From Sphingobacterium alkalisoli (lineage in GTDB: Bacteria; Bacteroidota; Bacteroidia; Sphingobacteriales; Sphingobacteriaceae): a stretch of DNA of 64,000 bases. The position numbers and the translations under genes were made by a program. Below the pieces are notes generated by a model, which saw only the letters and a program-made list of their open reading frames with translations, had not been told where the DNA came from and ran no database searches. The stretch lies in the NCBI RefSeq assembly GCF_005049105.1, contig NZ_SUKA01000009.1, positions 62,001-126,000 of the forward strand. Direction: 5' to 3'. Shown one piece after another: positions 1 through 8,585 of this stretch. Positions within the stretch are counted from its first letter, which is position 1. The number at the start of each line of letters is the position of its first letter.

Positions 1-401
1 GGACTCAATACGACAATACCTAGAAAACCGATCACAACAGAAGGAATAGCAGCAAGCATCTCGATCGCAGGTTTTAAGATATTTTTCAACCGAGGGCTGG
101 CATATTCGGCTATAAAAGCAGCGGTACCAATTCCCAACGGAATCGCGATCAGCATCGCTCCAAAGGTGACTAATGTTGTACTGAGAATCAATGGAAGCAT
201 ACCGTATCTTGGCGTGTCGCCGGTAGGATTCCACTCCATACCGGTGATAAAGTCCAGCGGCCTTACATCTAGGAAGAACGAAAAAGAATTGTAAATCAGC
301 ATCAAAAAGATACCACCCAACAAGGCCAAAACCAACAAACCTGTAGCTTTGAAAACTATCTTGAATAGTTTATCTAACGAAATCCGGGTTTTATATCTCA
401 T
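1..401 (-). CDS. pstC: phosphate ABC transporter permease PstC, N-terminal part
   Basis: Reading from the ATG at 401 towards the window edge gives an open frame of 133 codons with no stop, so the gene is cut by the edge. It starts MRYKTRISLDKLFK, followed by a hydrophobic first membrane segment. A second segment and a permease-like stretch (GTAAFIAEYASPR, then AAIPSVVIGFLG) match the PstC/PstA inner-membrane subunits. The product would form half of the channel of the PstSCAB high-affinity phosphate importer. It follows the pstS-like gene by 13 bases in the same direction, the usual pstS-pstC order. PstC rather than PstA is chosen from that order and the N-terminal sequence. Confidence 0.85.
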   Translation of the reverse strand, partial: MRYKTRISLDKLFKIVFKATGLLVLALLGGIFLMLIYNSFSFFLDVRPLDFITGMEWNPTGDTPRYGMLPLILSTTLVTFGAMLIAIPLGIGTAAFIAEYASPRLKNILKPAIEMLAAIPSVVIGFLGIVVLS

Positions 402-414
402 CTATTGTTTGTTT

Positions 415-1290
415 TTAATCGCTGATGACTTCTTGAGTGTTATAGTAGCCGTGTGCTTCGATCAATTTTTCACCCAGTGGGCTTCTTTCAAAATCGATAA
501 ATGGCTTCACTTTATCCCATGATTTTTCAATCACAAATTGGTACAGCGGACGTTGAAAAAAATACAGTCGATTATTAATAGCCTCTGGGTCTGTCGGCGA
601 CTGTGCTACTGCTGTTTCCGATTCTTTTATCTTTAAGATCTTAACACTTTCGTTTGCGGTTGGTTCATGCGCCACATAACCTGCCCCTACATAGCCTATC
701 CCTGTTTTATCGGCTTTCACGCCTTCCAGAATCTGGGCATTCCCTGTCATTTCCTTGGCCGCAGATGAGAATTCTATATCCAATTTCTTTTTGACAAATG
801 AATGCGTACCCGAGCTGCTCTGCCGTCCGTAAATATTGATGGGAAGATCGGTAGTGGTTATTTCTGCCCAATTTTTAATTTCTCCGCTCAGGATTTTCCC
901 CAAAGTCGCCACATCTATTTCCTCCAGTGGTAGATCCCGATGCACCACAAAGGCAGTGGCATCCTCGGCAAAGATAATAGTACGAAGGGCAATGCCCTTG
1001 TCTTTGAATTGTTTTGTTTCTTCTTTTGATAACGGTCGGGAGGAATTTGCAATATCTGCCTGTCCATTGAGCAATGAAGTGATTCCGAGTCCCGAACCAC
1101 CACCCGAAATCGCGATATTAAATTCAGGATCGATGGTTGCAAACTGCTCCGCGAGATTAACAGCTAAGTTTACTTCAGTATCTGAGCCTTTCATCTTAAT
1201 CGAATTACCTCGACCGCTACAGCCCGTACAGAATACCAATCCCAAGCATACCGAAAGAAACAGAATACATTTAGCTAGCTCTCGCTCCAT
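415..1290 (-). CDS. pstS: phosphate-binding lipoprotein PstS-like
   Basis: This 291-residue protein has a type II signal peptide ending at Cys24 (CTGC), so it should be a lipoprotein on the outer face of the inner membrane. The mature part has the PBP-like pattern of phosphate-binding proteins: MKGSDTEVNL near the start (phosphate loop), SGGGSGLGITSLLNGQ, then ADIANSSRPLS and, later, YGRQSSSGTHSFV. It delivers phosphate to PstC/PstA. pstC starts 13 bases downstream. The ATG at 1290 gives a compact signal peptide. A dyad lies 40 bases upstream. Phosphate-starvation control is expected for the family, but no Pho box can be assigned by eye. Confidence 0.87.
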   Translation of the reverse strand: MERELAKCILFLSVCLGLVFCTGCSGRGNSIKMKGSDTEVNLAVNLAEQFATIDPEFNIAISGGGSGLGITSLLNGQADIANSSRPLSKEETKQFKDKGIALRTIIFAEDATAFVVHRDLPLEEIDVATLGKILSGEIKNWAEITTTDLPINIYGRQSSSGTHSFVKKKLDIEFSSAAKEMTGNAQILEGVKADKTGIGYVGAGYVAHEPTANESVKILKIKESETAVAQSPTDPEAINNRLYFFQRPLYQFVIEKSWDKVKPFIDFERSPLGEKLIEAHGYYNTQEVISD

Positions 1291-1330
1291 CCCCCAAATG
1301 TCCCACTCCGGTATTATGTTGCTATTACTT

Positions 1331-1355
1331 AAATATTAACAAAGTGTTAATATTT
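1331..1355. promoter_or_regulatory. 10-bp perfect inverted repeat upstream of pstS
   Basis: AAATATTAAC at 1331-1340 and GTTAATATTT at 1346-1355 are perfect inverted arms around AAAGT. The site lies between the stop of the upstream aldolase-like gene and the pstS start. It could be an operator for the pst operon or an AT-rich 3' hairpin of the preceding operon. The lack of GC pairs and of a clean T-run makes a terminator less convincing. Confidence 0.4.
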
Positions 1356-1376
1356 ACTAAAAAACAGTTAACCCTT

Positions 1377-2318
1377 TCATACGTTTACAAATCCGCCCAA
1401 TTGCGCTTTCAATAGATTATATTTTTGCATTAACGAATCTAAATTTCGTTGCGTTTGGTTGTCTAGCTCTTCAATATCTCTACGTCTGTTCTTTACCTGA
1501 ATAGCATGTCCCAGTTTGTGCAACACATACTTGGCTGATGTCGGATAGGCATAATGCATCACTTTCATATGGTCTATTAAGAACTGTTGTACCTGTGCAA
1601 CCTTATCTTGGCTATGTGCTTGGTCGTAATTATTACAGAGCCAAACGATCATTTCCGGAAAATAATTACCCTGAATACAAGAAAGTCCCGCCGATCCCGC
1701 TTTTAAGGTATCAACAGCATGCCCCATGTAGGCATCGTACACACCAAAATCCGCACAGTCTGCCGTCTCTCTTATTTTAGCTTCAACGTTCGTCATATCC
1801 AATGAAGTATCCTTATGGTATTTCACCCGTCCGGTCTTCGCAAGCTGGCCTAAAAAATCGGGTTGCATAATCCGCTTGTAGGGCACAGGACATTCATAAA
1901 AGCCCAATGGTACATCTGCGGTCCATTCGAGCAGCTTTTCTACATTCATACGAAATGTATCTTCACGATCATGTTCCTTGGCAAGTAAGCCCGTAATGAC
2001 AATAACGGCGTCCACACCGGTCGCATAAATCTCTTTAACAAACTTTGCCTGATTTTCTATGGTGTCCTCAAACGTCCCTGTCGCTACTATTGGAACACGT
2101 CCCCTAACTTTTTCCACGATAAAAGAAACGGACGTGAGCATTTCTTCCTTCGACAGATTAAACATCTCACTCGAGAGGCAGTTGGCAAATAACCCTCCTG
2201 CACCCGCATCTAAATAATACTCCACAAGCTCTCCGAGTGCGCTGTAATCAATTTTCTCATCTTCCTGAAAAGGCATAAGCATTACAGGAATGAATTTCTT
2301 ATCGTTTTGGACCTTCAT
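1377..2318 (-). CDS. dihydrodipicolinate synthase / N-acetylneuraminate lyase family aldolase
   Basis: A 313-residue TIM-barrel protein of the DapA/NanA class I aldolase family. The Schiff-base lysine is in RVKYHKDTS and the catalytic tyrosine in LGFYECPVPYKR. The family condenses or cleaves pyruvate and an aldehyde, for example N-acetylneuraminate, 2-keto-3-deoxy-gluconate or dihydrodipicolinate. It is the last gene of a minus-strand operon behind a sodium:solute symporter (22 bases apart) and a fucose-isomerase-like gene, which points to sugar or sugar-acid catabolism rather than lysine synthesis. The substrate cannot be read from the sequence. Confidence 0.8.
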   Translation of the reverse strand: MKVQNDKKFIPVMLMPFQEDEKIDYSALGELVEYYLDAGAGGLFANCLSSEMFNLSKEEMLTSVSFIVEKVRGRVPIVATGTFEDTIENQAKFVKEIYATGVDAVIVITGLLAKEHDREDTFRMNVEKLLEWTADVPLGFYECPVPYKRIMQPDFLGQLAKTGRVKYHKDTSLDMTNVEAKIRETADCADFGVYDAYMGHAVDTLKAGSAGLSCIQGNYFPEMIVWLCNNYDQAHSQDKVAQVQQFLIDHMKVMHYAYPTSAKYVLHKLGHAIQVKNRRRDIEELDNQTQRNLDSLMQKYNLLKAQLGGFVNV

Positions 2319-2340
2319 ATGCTAAAAGTGTATATATCGT

Positions 2341-3891
2341 TTACGTTCTTCTTAATTTTCGACTTAGATTTCCCACTAAAAAAATAGACAGTGTGCCCAC
2401 GACAATAATCATATTGGCATGAAGAGGGTTTCTTAAAAAAGCATATTTTTCGGGAATTAAATACGAAAAGGTCATCCATAAAATTACACAGATGCCCACT
2501 ATAGTGCCGATTAAGGCATCATTATTTTTAACTTTCTTACTGATTAGTCCTAGCAAAAACAGCCCCAGCATACCTCCCGCAAAAATCCCAGACAATGTCC
2601 ACCATACATCCAGCAGACTTTTTATCCCAATCATTGCAATACCGCATAACATGCCGATCAGCCCCACTACTACGGTTGCGCCATACAGCACCTTCAAGCT
2701 ATTTTTATCGGAAGAGCTGTCATTAAAGTACCGCTTATAAATATCTTCGGTAAATACTGTTGCCGATGCATTCATGCCTGAACTGATCGTACTCATGGCG
2801 GCTGATAAGATTGCCGAGACGATCAATCCCAATAGTCCGGTTGGTATCATATATACCATAAAATGAGGCATTATTTTATCCCCATAGTCGGCTGGTTTCA
2901 TGGATGCTGCAAGCTGGCTCACCTCCGGACGATTAAGCGCTAATCCCAACTGCTCCGAAGCCGCTTGCAACTTGATTGTTTCCAAAAGCTCGGGATGCTG
3001 CTGATAATATGTGTACAGACATGTACCAATCACAAAAAACAAAAAGGAAACCGGAACATAGATCCACACGCAGAGCCAAACCGACTTATTCGCTTCTTTT
3101 GAATTTGCGGCCGTATGGTAACGTTGCACGTAGTTTTGATCCATACCAAAGTTATTCAAATTGATGAAAAACCCATACAGGAGCACGACCCAAAAGGAGG
3201 AGCTGACAAAATCGAATTCCATGGTTCCCAAACTAAATTTATTGTCGGCCGCTCCCTTTGTAAGGATATCATGAAAGCCACCCGGCACTTCCCTTACGAT
3301 GAGATAGATAATAACAAGGGTTCCTGCCGTTTTCAAAATACCTTGTGCCACTTCAGTCCAGATGACCGCTTCGATCCCACCGAGCACCGTGTACACTACA
3401 ATACAAATTCCGGTAACGATCATGATGATTACCATACTGTAACCCGTCAATGCCTGTAACGTAAGGGAGATACCGAAAAAAATCGAGCCAATACGTGCCA
3501 GTTGGGTCAGCAGGAAGCAAACTACCGCGTATGTACGGGCCCAAGTGCCAAACCGCTTTTCCAAATTGGTGTAAGCAGACACCTCCCCTGTACTTCTGTA
3601 AAAAGGCACAAAGTATTTTGTCGCCAACCATGCTGCTAACGGCATGGAAAGACTGAATACAAACGCATTCCAGTTGCCTCCGTAGGCCTTACCAGGCACA
3701 CCCAGAAAGGTATTGGAACTTAAAAAAGTTGCGTATATCGATATTCCTATTGCCCAGCCGGGAATCCTTCCAGCTGCCCGGGTAAACTCCTCCGTCGTGC
3801 GGTTACGTCGGGAGAAATAGATACCGACTAATACCATTCCAAGCAAGTAAACAAGGATGATTCCTAAATCAAATACCGGTAGATTTTTCAT
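2341..3891 (-). CDS. sodium:solute symporter (SSS family)
   Basis: This is a membrane protein of about 516 residues with some 13 hydrophobic segments. It has the SSS-family hallmark in the helix containing SAAMSTISSGMNAS, where Ser/Thr side chains form the Na2 sodium site, and an early FLSSNTFLGVPGKAYGG segment. It probably imports a sugar or sugar acid with Na+. The ATG at 3891 is preferred over the in-frame GTG nine bases upstream because it makes an ATGA overlap with the stop of the preceding gene, implying translational coupling. The operon also holds an isomerase-like protein and a DapA-family aldolase. The closest functional analogues may be sialic-acid or sugar SSS carriers, but specificity is unknown. 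Confidence 0.88.
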   Translation of the reverse strand: MKNLPVFDLGIILVYLLGMVLVGIYFSRRNRTTEEFTRAAGRIPGWAIGISIYATFLSSNTFLGVPGKAYGGNWNAFVFSLSMPLAAWLATKYFVPFYRSTGEVSAYTNLEKRFGTWARTYAVVCFLLTQLARIGSIFFGISLTLQALTGYSMVIIMIVTGICIVVYTVLGGIEAVIWTEVAQGILKTAGTLVIIYLIVREVPGGFHDILTKGAADNKFSLGTMEFDFVSSSFWVVLLYGFFINLNNFGMDQNYVQRYHTAANSKEANKSVWLCVWIYVPVSFLFFVIGTCLYTYYQQHPELLETIKLQAASEQLGLALNRPEVSQLAASMKPADYGDKIMPHFMVYMIPTGLLGLIVSAILSAAMSTISSGMNASATVFTEDIYKRYFNDSSSDKNSLKVLYGATVVVGLIGMLCGIAMIGIKSLLDVWWTLSGIFAGGMLGLFLLGLISKKVKNNDALIGTIVGICVILWMTFSYLIPEKYAFLRNPLHANMIIVVGTLSIFLVGNLSRKLRRT

Positions 3892-5492
3892 ACCCCGCAC
3901 AGATGTACCGTCATACCCAAACTCGCCATCGCGCCGGCTTTCGTGCGCAGTGCTTTTAGGATGTCGTAGGTATCGTCAACGTAAACCACCTGTATATGGT
4001 TAGCCTTATGCTGGGCCATCATTTGATCGCGGGATACACCGTCCAATACCGCATGCATAATCGGCCACTCTGGCGTCGTAATACGCCATCTACGCTCAGT
4101 CTCTTCCTTCGGTAATTCTACGACCCTTCCTGTACCCATATCACAGTGTATTGTGCCCTCCTGAATATATACACGACTCCATACGATCTTTCCGGGTTTG
4201 CTCACTCCCCGAAGTGTTCCCCCTCCTTTTTTGAAAAACATAGGTGGCTGTCGCAGACTTTCGGCGCCTGCATAGCTACCGATAAAATGTGAGGCCGGCG
4301 CAGCCCCGGAGATTAAAAATACCCAAACAAACTCTTCTCTTCCATCGATCAAAAAGTTTGCTCCATATCGCAAATCATGGAGCGTATTATCACCCACCAT
4401 GCCCAGACTTCGCCATAAATGGTAAGTCAGGTAGCCGTCTACACCTGCACATTCATCTACTTCGTTAAAATGTGGCAAGGCTTCATTCGCATACAGTTCA
4501 CGCCCCTTTTCATCGTATGCAGGAGGTCTTAAAGTATTGTTCAACAGTCCCTCTACCAAATCACTGGCGGGTGCTAATTCTTTCAGACCCTGTTGATATT
4601 GTATACCAATCGTATCGCAGCCAAACTCGTCTGATAGACGTAGCGCTGCGATATACATTTTACACTGGTCTAACGTCTGTCTTCTAGTCAGAGACAGTTC
4701 CGCGTCTTCTCCCCAGTAAAATCTCATCCCTTGGCCAAGCAGCCACTGTAGGATCTGTTCTGCTTCTGCATCCGCCACCGTCAACATTTTGGCGTATAAC
4801 GTAGATTGGCTGAGACGTTCCTTAAAGAAAAAGAGTTGATGGATTAAGTGATCGGGAATAATCGCATTGAACATCCCCATGCATCCTTCGTCGAAGACGC
4901 CCATAATCACTTTATTTCTTCGGATATCTTCGACAAATTGGGTGACTAATTCGCGTTCATCCCGCTGTAGATGGGTTGCATCAAAATCACGAACATGAGA
5001 TGTATCATGTTGGATAGTTTTTGTGTCGATCCACTCCTTAAGTCCGCTTTCAAAAAAATTGTCCTCAAAATCCACGCTCCATAAGAAGCTGTATTGGATA
5101 CCAGCCTTTGTCATTGAACCCGCTAGATTCAACGCACCTACGAGCCCGGGATAGGTACCGTCCCAATTGGCCACCAACAAGATAGGCCCTTGGTGCGTCA
5201 ACAAACCGGCCAATAGATGGTGGCTATATTGCCACACACTTTCGGCAATCACTAAGGGAGCCGTAGGATCTATCCCTTTAAACACCTCGATACCAAAATG
5301 TTGGTAATCAATAAAACCATGTTTCTTTTCCGCATTGTATTTGTGCGCACGTACAATAGACCAGCCGTGTCGTTGGAAGGCTTCTGTCAACTTTCGTTCC
5401 ATTGCTTCTTGGCTAGGCCAACAACTGATATTTGCCGAGGGGCGTAAATCCCCACTACACACTAAAAACGCTTGATGCTCCTGTATTGTCAT
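3888..5492 (-). CDS. L-fucose/arabinose isomerase-like protein
   Basis: A soluble protein of 534 residues from the ATG at 5492. An upstream in-frame ATG at 5528 would add 12 residues without family character. The fold features resemble the distant L-fucose isomerase-like family: an N-terminal region with PLVIAESVWQYSHHLLAGLL and ILLVANWDGTYPGLVGALN, a central acidic DEGCMGMFNA, and a C-terminal GTLRGVSKPGKIVWSRVY beta domain. That family interconverts aldoses and ketoses at a Mn2+-binding Glu/Asp site. Here Glu in FDEGCMGM and later acidic residues are candidates, not proven ligands. It is the first gene of an operon with an SSS transporter and an aldolase. Confidence 0.65.
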   Translation of the reverse strand: MTIQEHQAFLVCSGDLRPSANISCWPSQEAMERKLTEAFQRHGWSIVRAHKYNAEKKHGFIDYQHFGIEVFKGIDPTAPLVIAESVWQYSHHLLAGLLTHQGPILLVANWDGTYPGLVGALNLAGSMTKAGIQYSFLWSVDFEDNFFESGLKEWIDTKTIQHDTSHVRDFDATHLQRDERELVTQFVEDIRRNKVIMGVFDEGCMGMFNAIIPDHLIHQLFFFKERLSQSTLYAKMLTVADAEAEQILQWLLGQGMRFYWGEDAELSLTRRQTLDQCKMYIAALRLSDEFGCDTIGIQYQQGLKELAPASDLVEGLLNNTLRPPAYDEKGRELYANEALPHFNEVDECAGVDGYLTYHLWRSLGMVGDNTLHDLRYGANFLIDGREEFVWVFLISGAAPASHFIGSYAGAESLRQPPMFFKKGGGTLRGVSKPGKIVWSRVYIQEGTIHCDMGTGRVVELPKEETERRWRITTPEWPIMHAVLDGVSRDQMMAQHKANHIQVVYVDDTYDILKALRTKAGAMASLGMTVHLCGV

Positions 5493-5805
5493 ACGATTTA
5501 TATTTGGTATAACAAATATGGGAAGCATACAAGCTCAAATACTAAAAGAAATTATCCAAAATATCCAACATATTACCATGTAACAGTTAGGTGCTAGAAA
5601 TAGGGGGCGGAGGCGATAAAAAATTAAAAAGTAACAGTGAAATAACAGCTCTATAATAAAAAGTTAACGTAGGGCACGTAGATTTGTGGTAGAGATATCA
5701 TCCACTTCAAAGGTAATCGCCATCAAAAATGTCTCCTTTTTTCATCTCTCCCCGGTATGAAATCTGGAACTTGTAAAAGCCTCATGAATACCACGAGGCT
5801 TTTTT
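5493..5805. other. intergenic region with opposing promoter-like boxes
   Basis: This 313-base gap separates the GH43 gene from the isomerase operon. A minus-strand -7 box TACCTTTG (5708-5715) could start the isomerase operon with a leader of about 200 bases. On the plus strand TAGATTTG (5679-5686) faces the terminator at 5775-5806, leaving room for a transcript of about 110 bases. Neither box has a clean -33 element. No protein frame of note is seen. Confidence 0.35.
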
Positions 5806-5806
5806 C
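5775..5806. terminator. bidirectional terminator downstream of GH43
   Basis: AAAAGCCTC (5775-5783) pairs with GAGGCTTTT (5795-5803) around an 11-base loop. The plus-strand side ends in six T, the minus-strand side in four T. It touches the stop codon of the GH43 gene. Confidence 0.75.
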
Positions 5807-7800
5807 TATTTTAAAAGTCTTTCCAATCTGTCGAGTTCACCATTCGTAATCTGTATCACCGAACCGTGCCTTGGCGTAAAATTACCTTTGGTATCTGTAT
5901 TTTTTACAAATTCAAAATTGGTTAAATCATCACTTATACAGAACTGATAGTATCCCTCCGTGTAACAATCGTACATCAACATATACTTATCTGAGTCAAT
6001 TATCGGAAAAACACTCGATCCTTCTACAATAGCATCCGTTTTCTGCAGATGCTTGTACTCGGTTTTATAAGGACCTTTCAACTTACGTGATGTAGCGCGC
6101 ATAATACCGTTTTTCGTTTTAAAGCCATTGTTAACCGTCGACAGTCCTTCATCTTTAAAAAAAAGCACAAACTGTTTGTTCTTCTTATCGTAAACGATGT
6201 CTCCATCGATAGCAGCCGATCCAAAATCGAACAGCAACTTCGGTTCTGTTATATCCGTAAAATCCTTATTTGCGTACGAATAAAATATTTTAAAATAAGG
6301 TTGTGACCGATTGCCAACAGGATATTCCCAGTCATGCCGTCCGATACTGTAATAGATCATGTATTGTTTCTTTTTTGCATCCCAGATGGTTTGTGGCGCC
6401 CAAACGGCATGCAAATTTTCACGGTCAAATCCTTTCAGATTTGGAAAACGGCTTGGAAAGTCAATCCGGGAATGCTCCCAGTTGATCAGATCTTTACTTT
6501 TCATCAAAACGATACCATCATTGCTCTGCCACCCTTCGCTTGACCGCATATCCGTTAGCACCATATAGAACGTTTCGCCATCCTCTCCTCTAAGAATATG
6601 CGGATCCCGGATCCCCTTTTTTAAAGCGATGCTATCAGATGCCAAAATCGGCTCACCATTATTAAGCGCACGATAGTTTACACCATCTTTGCTGACCGCA
6701 TACCTCACCTGCTCACCATCAGGACTATTACTCGAAAAATAAGCAAACAAGTAGTTTGAGAAATTGTTGGGACTGCTTGAAAAGTCTTTATCGCTATATT
6801 CCTGACCAAAATCAGGCATACCTTCTTTTGTCCATTTCAGCTCTCGTACATGAGTATGGCGATTAGGGTCATATAGTGGTTCACCATCGATATCCTTATA
6901 ATCCCGGGCGTGATAAACCATAATATCTTTAGTACCGTCTTCCGATGTGGTAAAACTGTTGTGACCGGGGCCAAAACGACGAAGTTTTTCATTGGTAAAG
7001 AAGACAGGCTCGCTAAGCTTATGCCATGAATTCGGATTCAAAAGATCCGCTTCTTCATCGGCCCATAGAAGGCCTATACAATAGGAGGCGTCCGTTGCGC
7101 TGGCCGAAAAAGTTAAAAACACCTTTCCATTACGAACAAGCACTGCTGGGCCTTCGTTCACCTTATGTCCCCTCATTTCCCATTCATATTCCGGCTGACT
7201 AATTACGACTTGTCGATCATCCAGCTTGGTGGGGCTGATCATTTTTGCGATATATAAGCCGGTATTCACAACCGAGTCAGAGGCCCTATCTACCCAGATC
7301 ATATAACGCTGTCCCTTATGCATAAAGGTAGTCGCATCCAACGAAAAATCGTTACGACGACTTTCCATCTCCCCCTCTTCCTTCCAGCTACCTTCTGTCG
7401 GATTTTTCATTGCATTCGATAGTACATATTTCCGAATTTTCCATTTTTCTTCAGCTGAACCCGCTGCAAAATAGATGTACCATGTCCCATCTATCTGATG
7501 AAGTTCTGGCGCCCATATATGATTCCCCATGATGCCTTCGCGATGCTTCCGCCATACCACTACAGCTTCTGCATCTTTAAGTCCATCAAGCGTTTTTGAT
7601 TGACGTATTTCAATACGATCATATGACGGGACGGTCGCAATAAAATAATAGGTACCATCAGCACCTCGCGTAATAAACGGGTCAGCTCTTTGCGGAATCA
7701 AATGCGCTATGTCAGGTTGCTGTCCAGCTTCCTGAGCAGTAGCCCAATCTGCGCATAGGATACAAACAACTAGGATACAAACTCTTAAAAGTGTCTTCAT
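5806..7800 (-). CDS. secreted tandem-domain glycoside hydrolase family 43 protein
   Basis: A 664-residue exported protein with a signal peptide ending near ATAQ (residue 22-23). It carries two five-bladed GH43 propellers in one chain. Domain 1 (about 30-330) has RADPFITR (general base Asp), FSLDATTF (pKa-modulating Asp) and KVNEGPAVL (acid Glu). Domain 2 (about 345-664) has GIRDPHILRG, IDGDIVYD and IVEGSSVFP in the same order, so both appear catalytically complete. GH43 enzymes cleave arabinofuranosyl or xylosyl linkages in plant polysaccharides. No CBM is visible. The gene is monocistronic, with a terminator directly downstream and no SusC/D beside it. Exact specificity is unknown. Confidence 0.85.
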   Translation of the reverse strand: MKTLLRVCILVVCILCADWATAQEAGQQPDIAHLIPQRADPFITRGADGTYYFIATVPSYDRIEIRQSKTLDGLKDAEAVVVWRKHREGIMGNHIWAPELHQIDGTWYIYFAAGSAEEKWKIRKYVLSNAMKNPTEGSWKEEGEMESRRNDFSLDATTFMHKGQRYMIWVDRASDSVVNTGLYIAKMISPTKLDDRQVVISQPEYEWEMRGHKVNEGPAVLVRNGKVFLTFSASATDASYCIGLLWADEEADLLNPNSWHKLSEPVFFTNEKLRRFGPGHNSFTTSEDGTKDIMVYHARDYKDIDGEPLYDPNRHTHVRELKWTKEGMPDFGQEYSDKDFSSSPNNFSNYLFAYFSSNSPDGEQVRYAVSKDGVNYRALNNGEPILASDSIALKKGIRDPHILRGEDGETFYMVLTDMRSSEGWQSNDGIVLMKSKDLINWEHSRIDFPSRFPNLKGFDRENLHAVWAPQTIWDAKKKQYMIYYSIGRHDWEYPVGNRSQPYFKIFYSYANKDFTDITEPKLLFDFGSAAIDGDIVYDKKNKQFVLFFKDEGLSTVNNGFKTKNGIMRATSRKLKGPYKTEYKHLQKTDAIVEGSSVFPIIDSDKYMLMYDCYTEGYYQFCISDDLTNFEFVKNTDTKGNFTPRHGSVIQITNGELDRLERLLK

Positions 7801-7861
7801 TATTTCTTTATACGGTTATTTTATTGTTAGCCAAAAAATTGTTGGCGGATAATGTGTATAA

Positions 7862-7869
7862 CAAATATA
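7862..7869 (-). promoter_or_regulatory. candidate -7 box (TATATTTG) of GH43 gene
   Basis: The plus strand reads CAAATATA, giving TATATTTG on the minus strand, a match to the Bacteroidota -7 consensus TAnnTTTG about 62 bases upstream of the GH43 ATG. No convincing -33 TTTG is found 19-21 bases further upstream. Confidence 0.4.
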
Positions 7870-8009
7870 GTGAAATACAATTAAATGTTAGTAACACGTT
7901 TAATTGCTGGGTAAAAAAGGCTATTTGACACAGCGTTTTGCCACTGATTTTAGCAAACTCTTTACTGTAAACCATAGCAAAAAACCATTTCGACTTGCTA
8001 GTAACAATA

Positions 8010-8034
8010 AAGTGCAGACTGATAGCCTGCACTT
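8010..8034. terminator. hairpin downstream of csbD-like gene
   Basis: AGTGCAG (8011-8017) pairs with CTGCACT (8027-8033), extended by A/T pairs, around a nine-base loop. On the minus strand it is followed by a T-rich tail and lies 40 bases beyond the CsbD-family stop. Confidence 0.6.
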
Positions 8035-8074
8035 CTATTTCATTATGAAACTGGTACCTGTCGAAAATCGATTT

Positions 8075-8260
8075 TTACATCTTATTCAACCAATCTTCAA
8101 CTTCATCTTTTGTTTTTCCGGTCTTTTTTTGCAAAGTTCCAAGTAATTCATCTTCCTTGCCTTCTGCATACAACAATTCATCATCTGTGAGGTCTGCATA
8201 TTGTTGTTTTACTTTTCCCTTTAGCTCGTTCCAACGACCTTTCCATGTTAACTCACTCAT
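8075..8260 (-). CDS. CsbD-family small stress protein
   Basis: A 61-residue, highly charged protein starting MSELTWKGRWNELKGKVKQQYADLTDDEL and ending in DEVEDWLNKM. This is the CsbD pattern (W..xKGxxKxxxGxLTDD). The ATG at 8260 is chosen over a longer frame because GGGAG sits about 8 bases upstream and the family begins here. CsbD proteins are small, probably intrinsically flexible proteins induced by general stress; the biochemical role is unknown. It is a single gene with its own terminator. A 14-bp perfect palindrome lies 95 bases upstream and may take part in its control. Confidence 0.88.
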   Translation of the reverse strand: MSELTWKGRWNELKGKVKQQYADLTDDELLYAEGKEDELLGTLQKKTGKTKDEVEDWLNKM

Positions 8261-8354
8261 ATTTACTCCCTTTTTAAATGTGTGTATATTAACAACAGCG
8301 GGGATTGGAAATAGTTTTCGCACACATAAACAATATCTTATCAATACACAAACA

Positions 8355-8368
8355 TTAGTCCGGACTAA
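8355..8368. promoter_or_regulatory. 14-bp perfect palindrome upstream of csbD
   Basis: TTAGTCCGGACTAA equals its own reverse complement. It lies between the fbp terminator and the csbD-like gene and is GC-centred in an AT-rich gap, as expected of a repressor operator. No regulator can be assigned. The rest of the 8261-8585 gap holds only the fbp terminator. Confidence 0.4.
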
Positions 8369-8400
8369 CGAAGCTCAATACGGTCTGTATTAAAGGCAAA

Positions 8401-8435
8401 AAAATATCCTAAAGCGGGGAGCTCCAGGATATTTT
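8401..8435. terminator. terminator downstream of fbp
   Basis: AAAATATCCT (8401-8410) pairs with AGGATATTTT (8426-8435), with an inner GGAGCTCC. On the minus strand the stem runs into seven T, fitting a terminator for the fructose-1,6-bisphosphatase gene, which ends at 8586. Confidence 0.65.
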
Positions 8436-8585
8436 AATTAACCAATTATTAACCTAAATTATGAGTTATTATAACGCTGTATATGCCTCACTTATTACAG
8501 TAGTTATGTCAAACCAATGTCATTTCAAAATAAAAATTATCAGGTCTGTATTCAACGATAACTTATCATCCTTGACAAGTGAATT

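Noticed and set aside
1377..2318. Lysine-pathway dapA
   Set aside because: The family fold and Schiff-base Lys are present, but the operon context is sugar uptake and an isomerase-like protein, so lysine synthesis is unlikely.
7808..8032. 74-codon minus-strand frame upstream of the GH43 gene
   Set aside because: It covers the GH43 promoter region and the csbD terminator hairpin and has no protein-family character.
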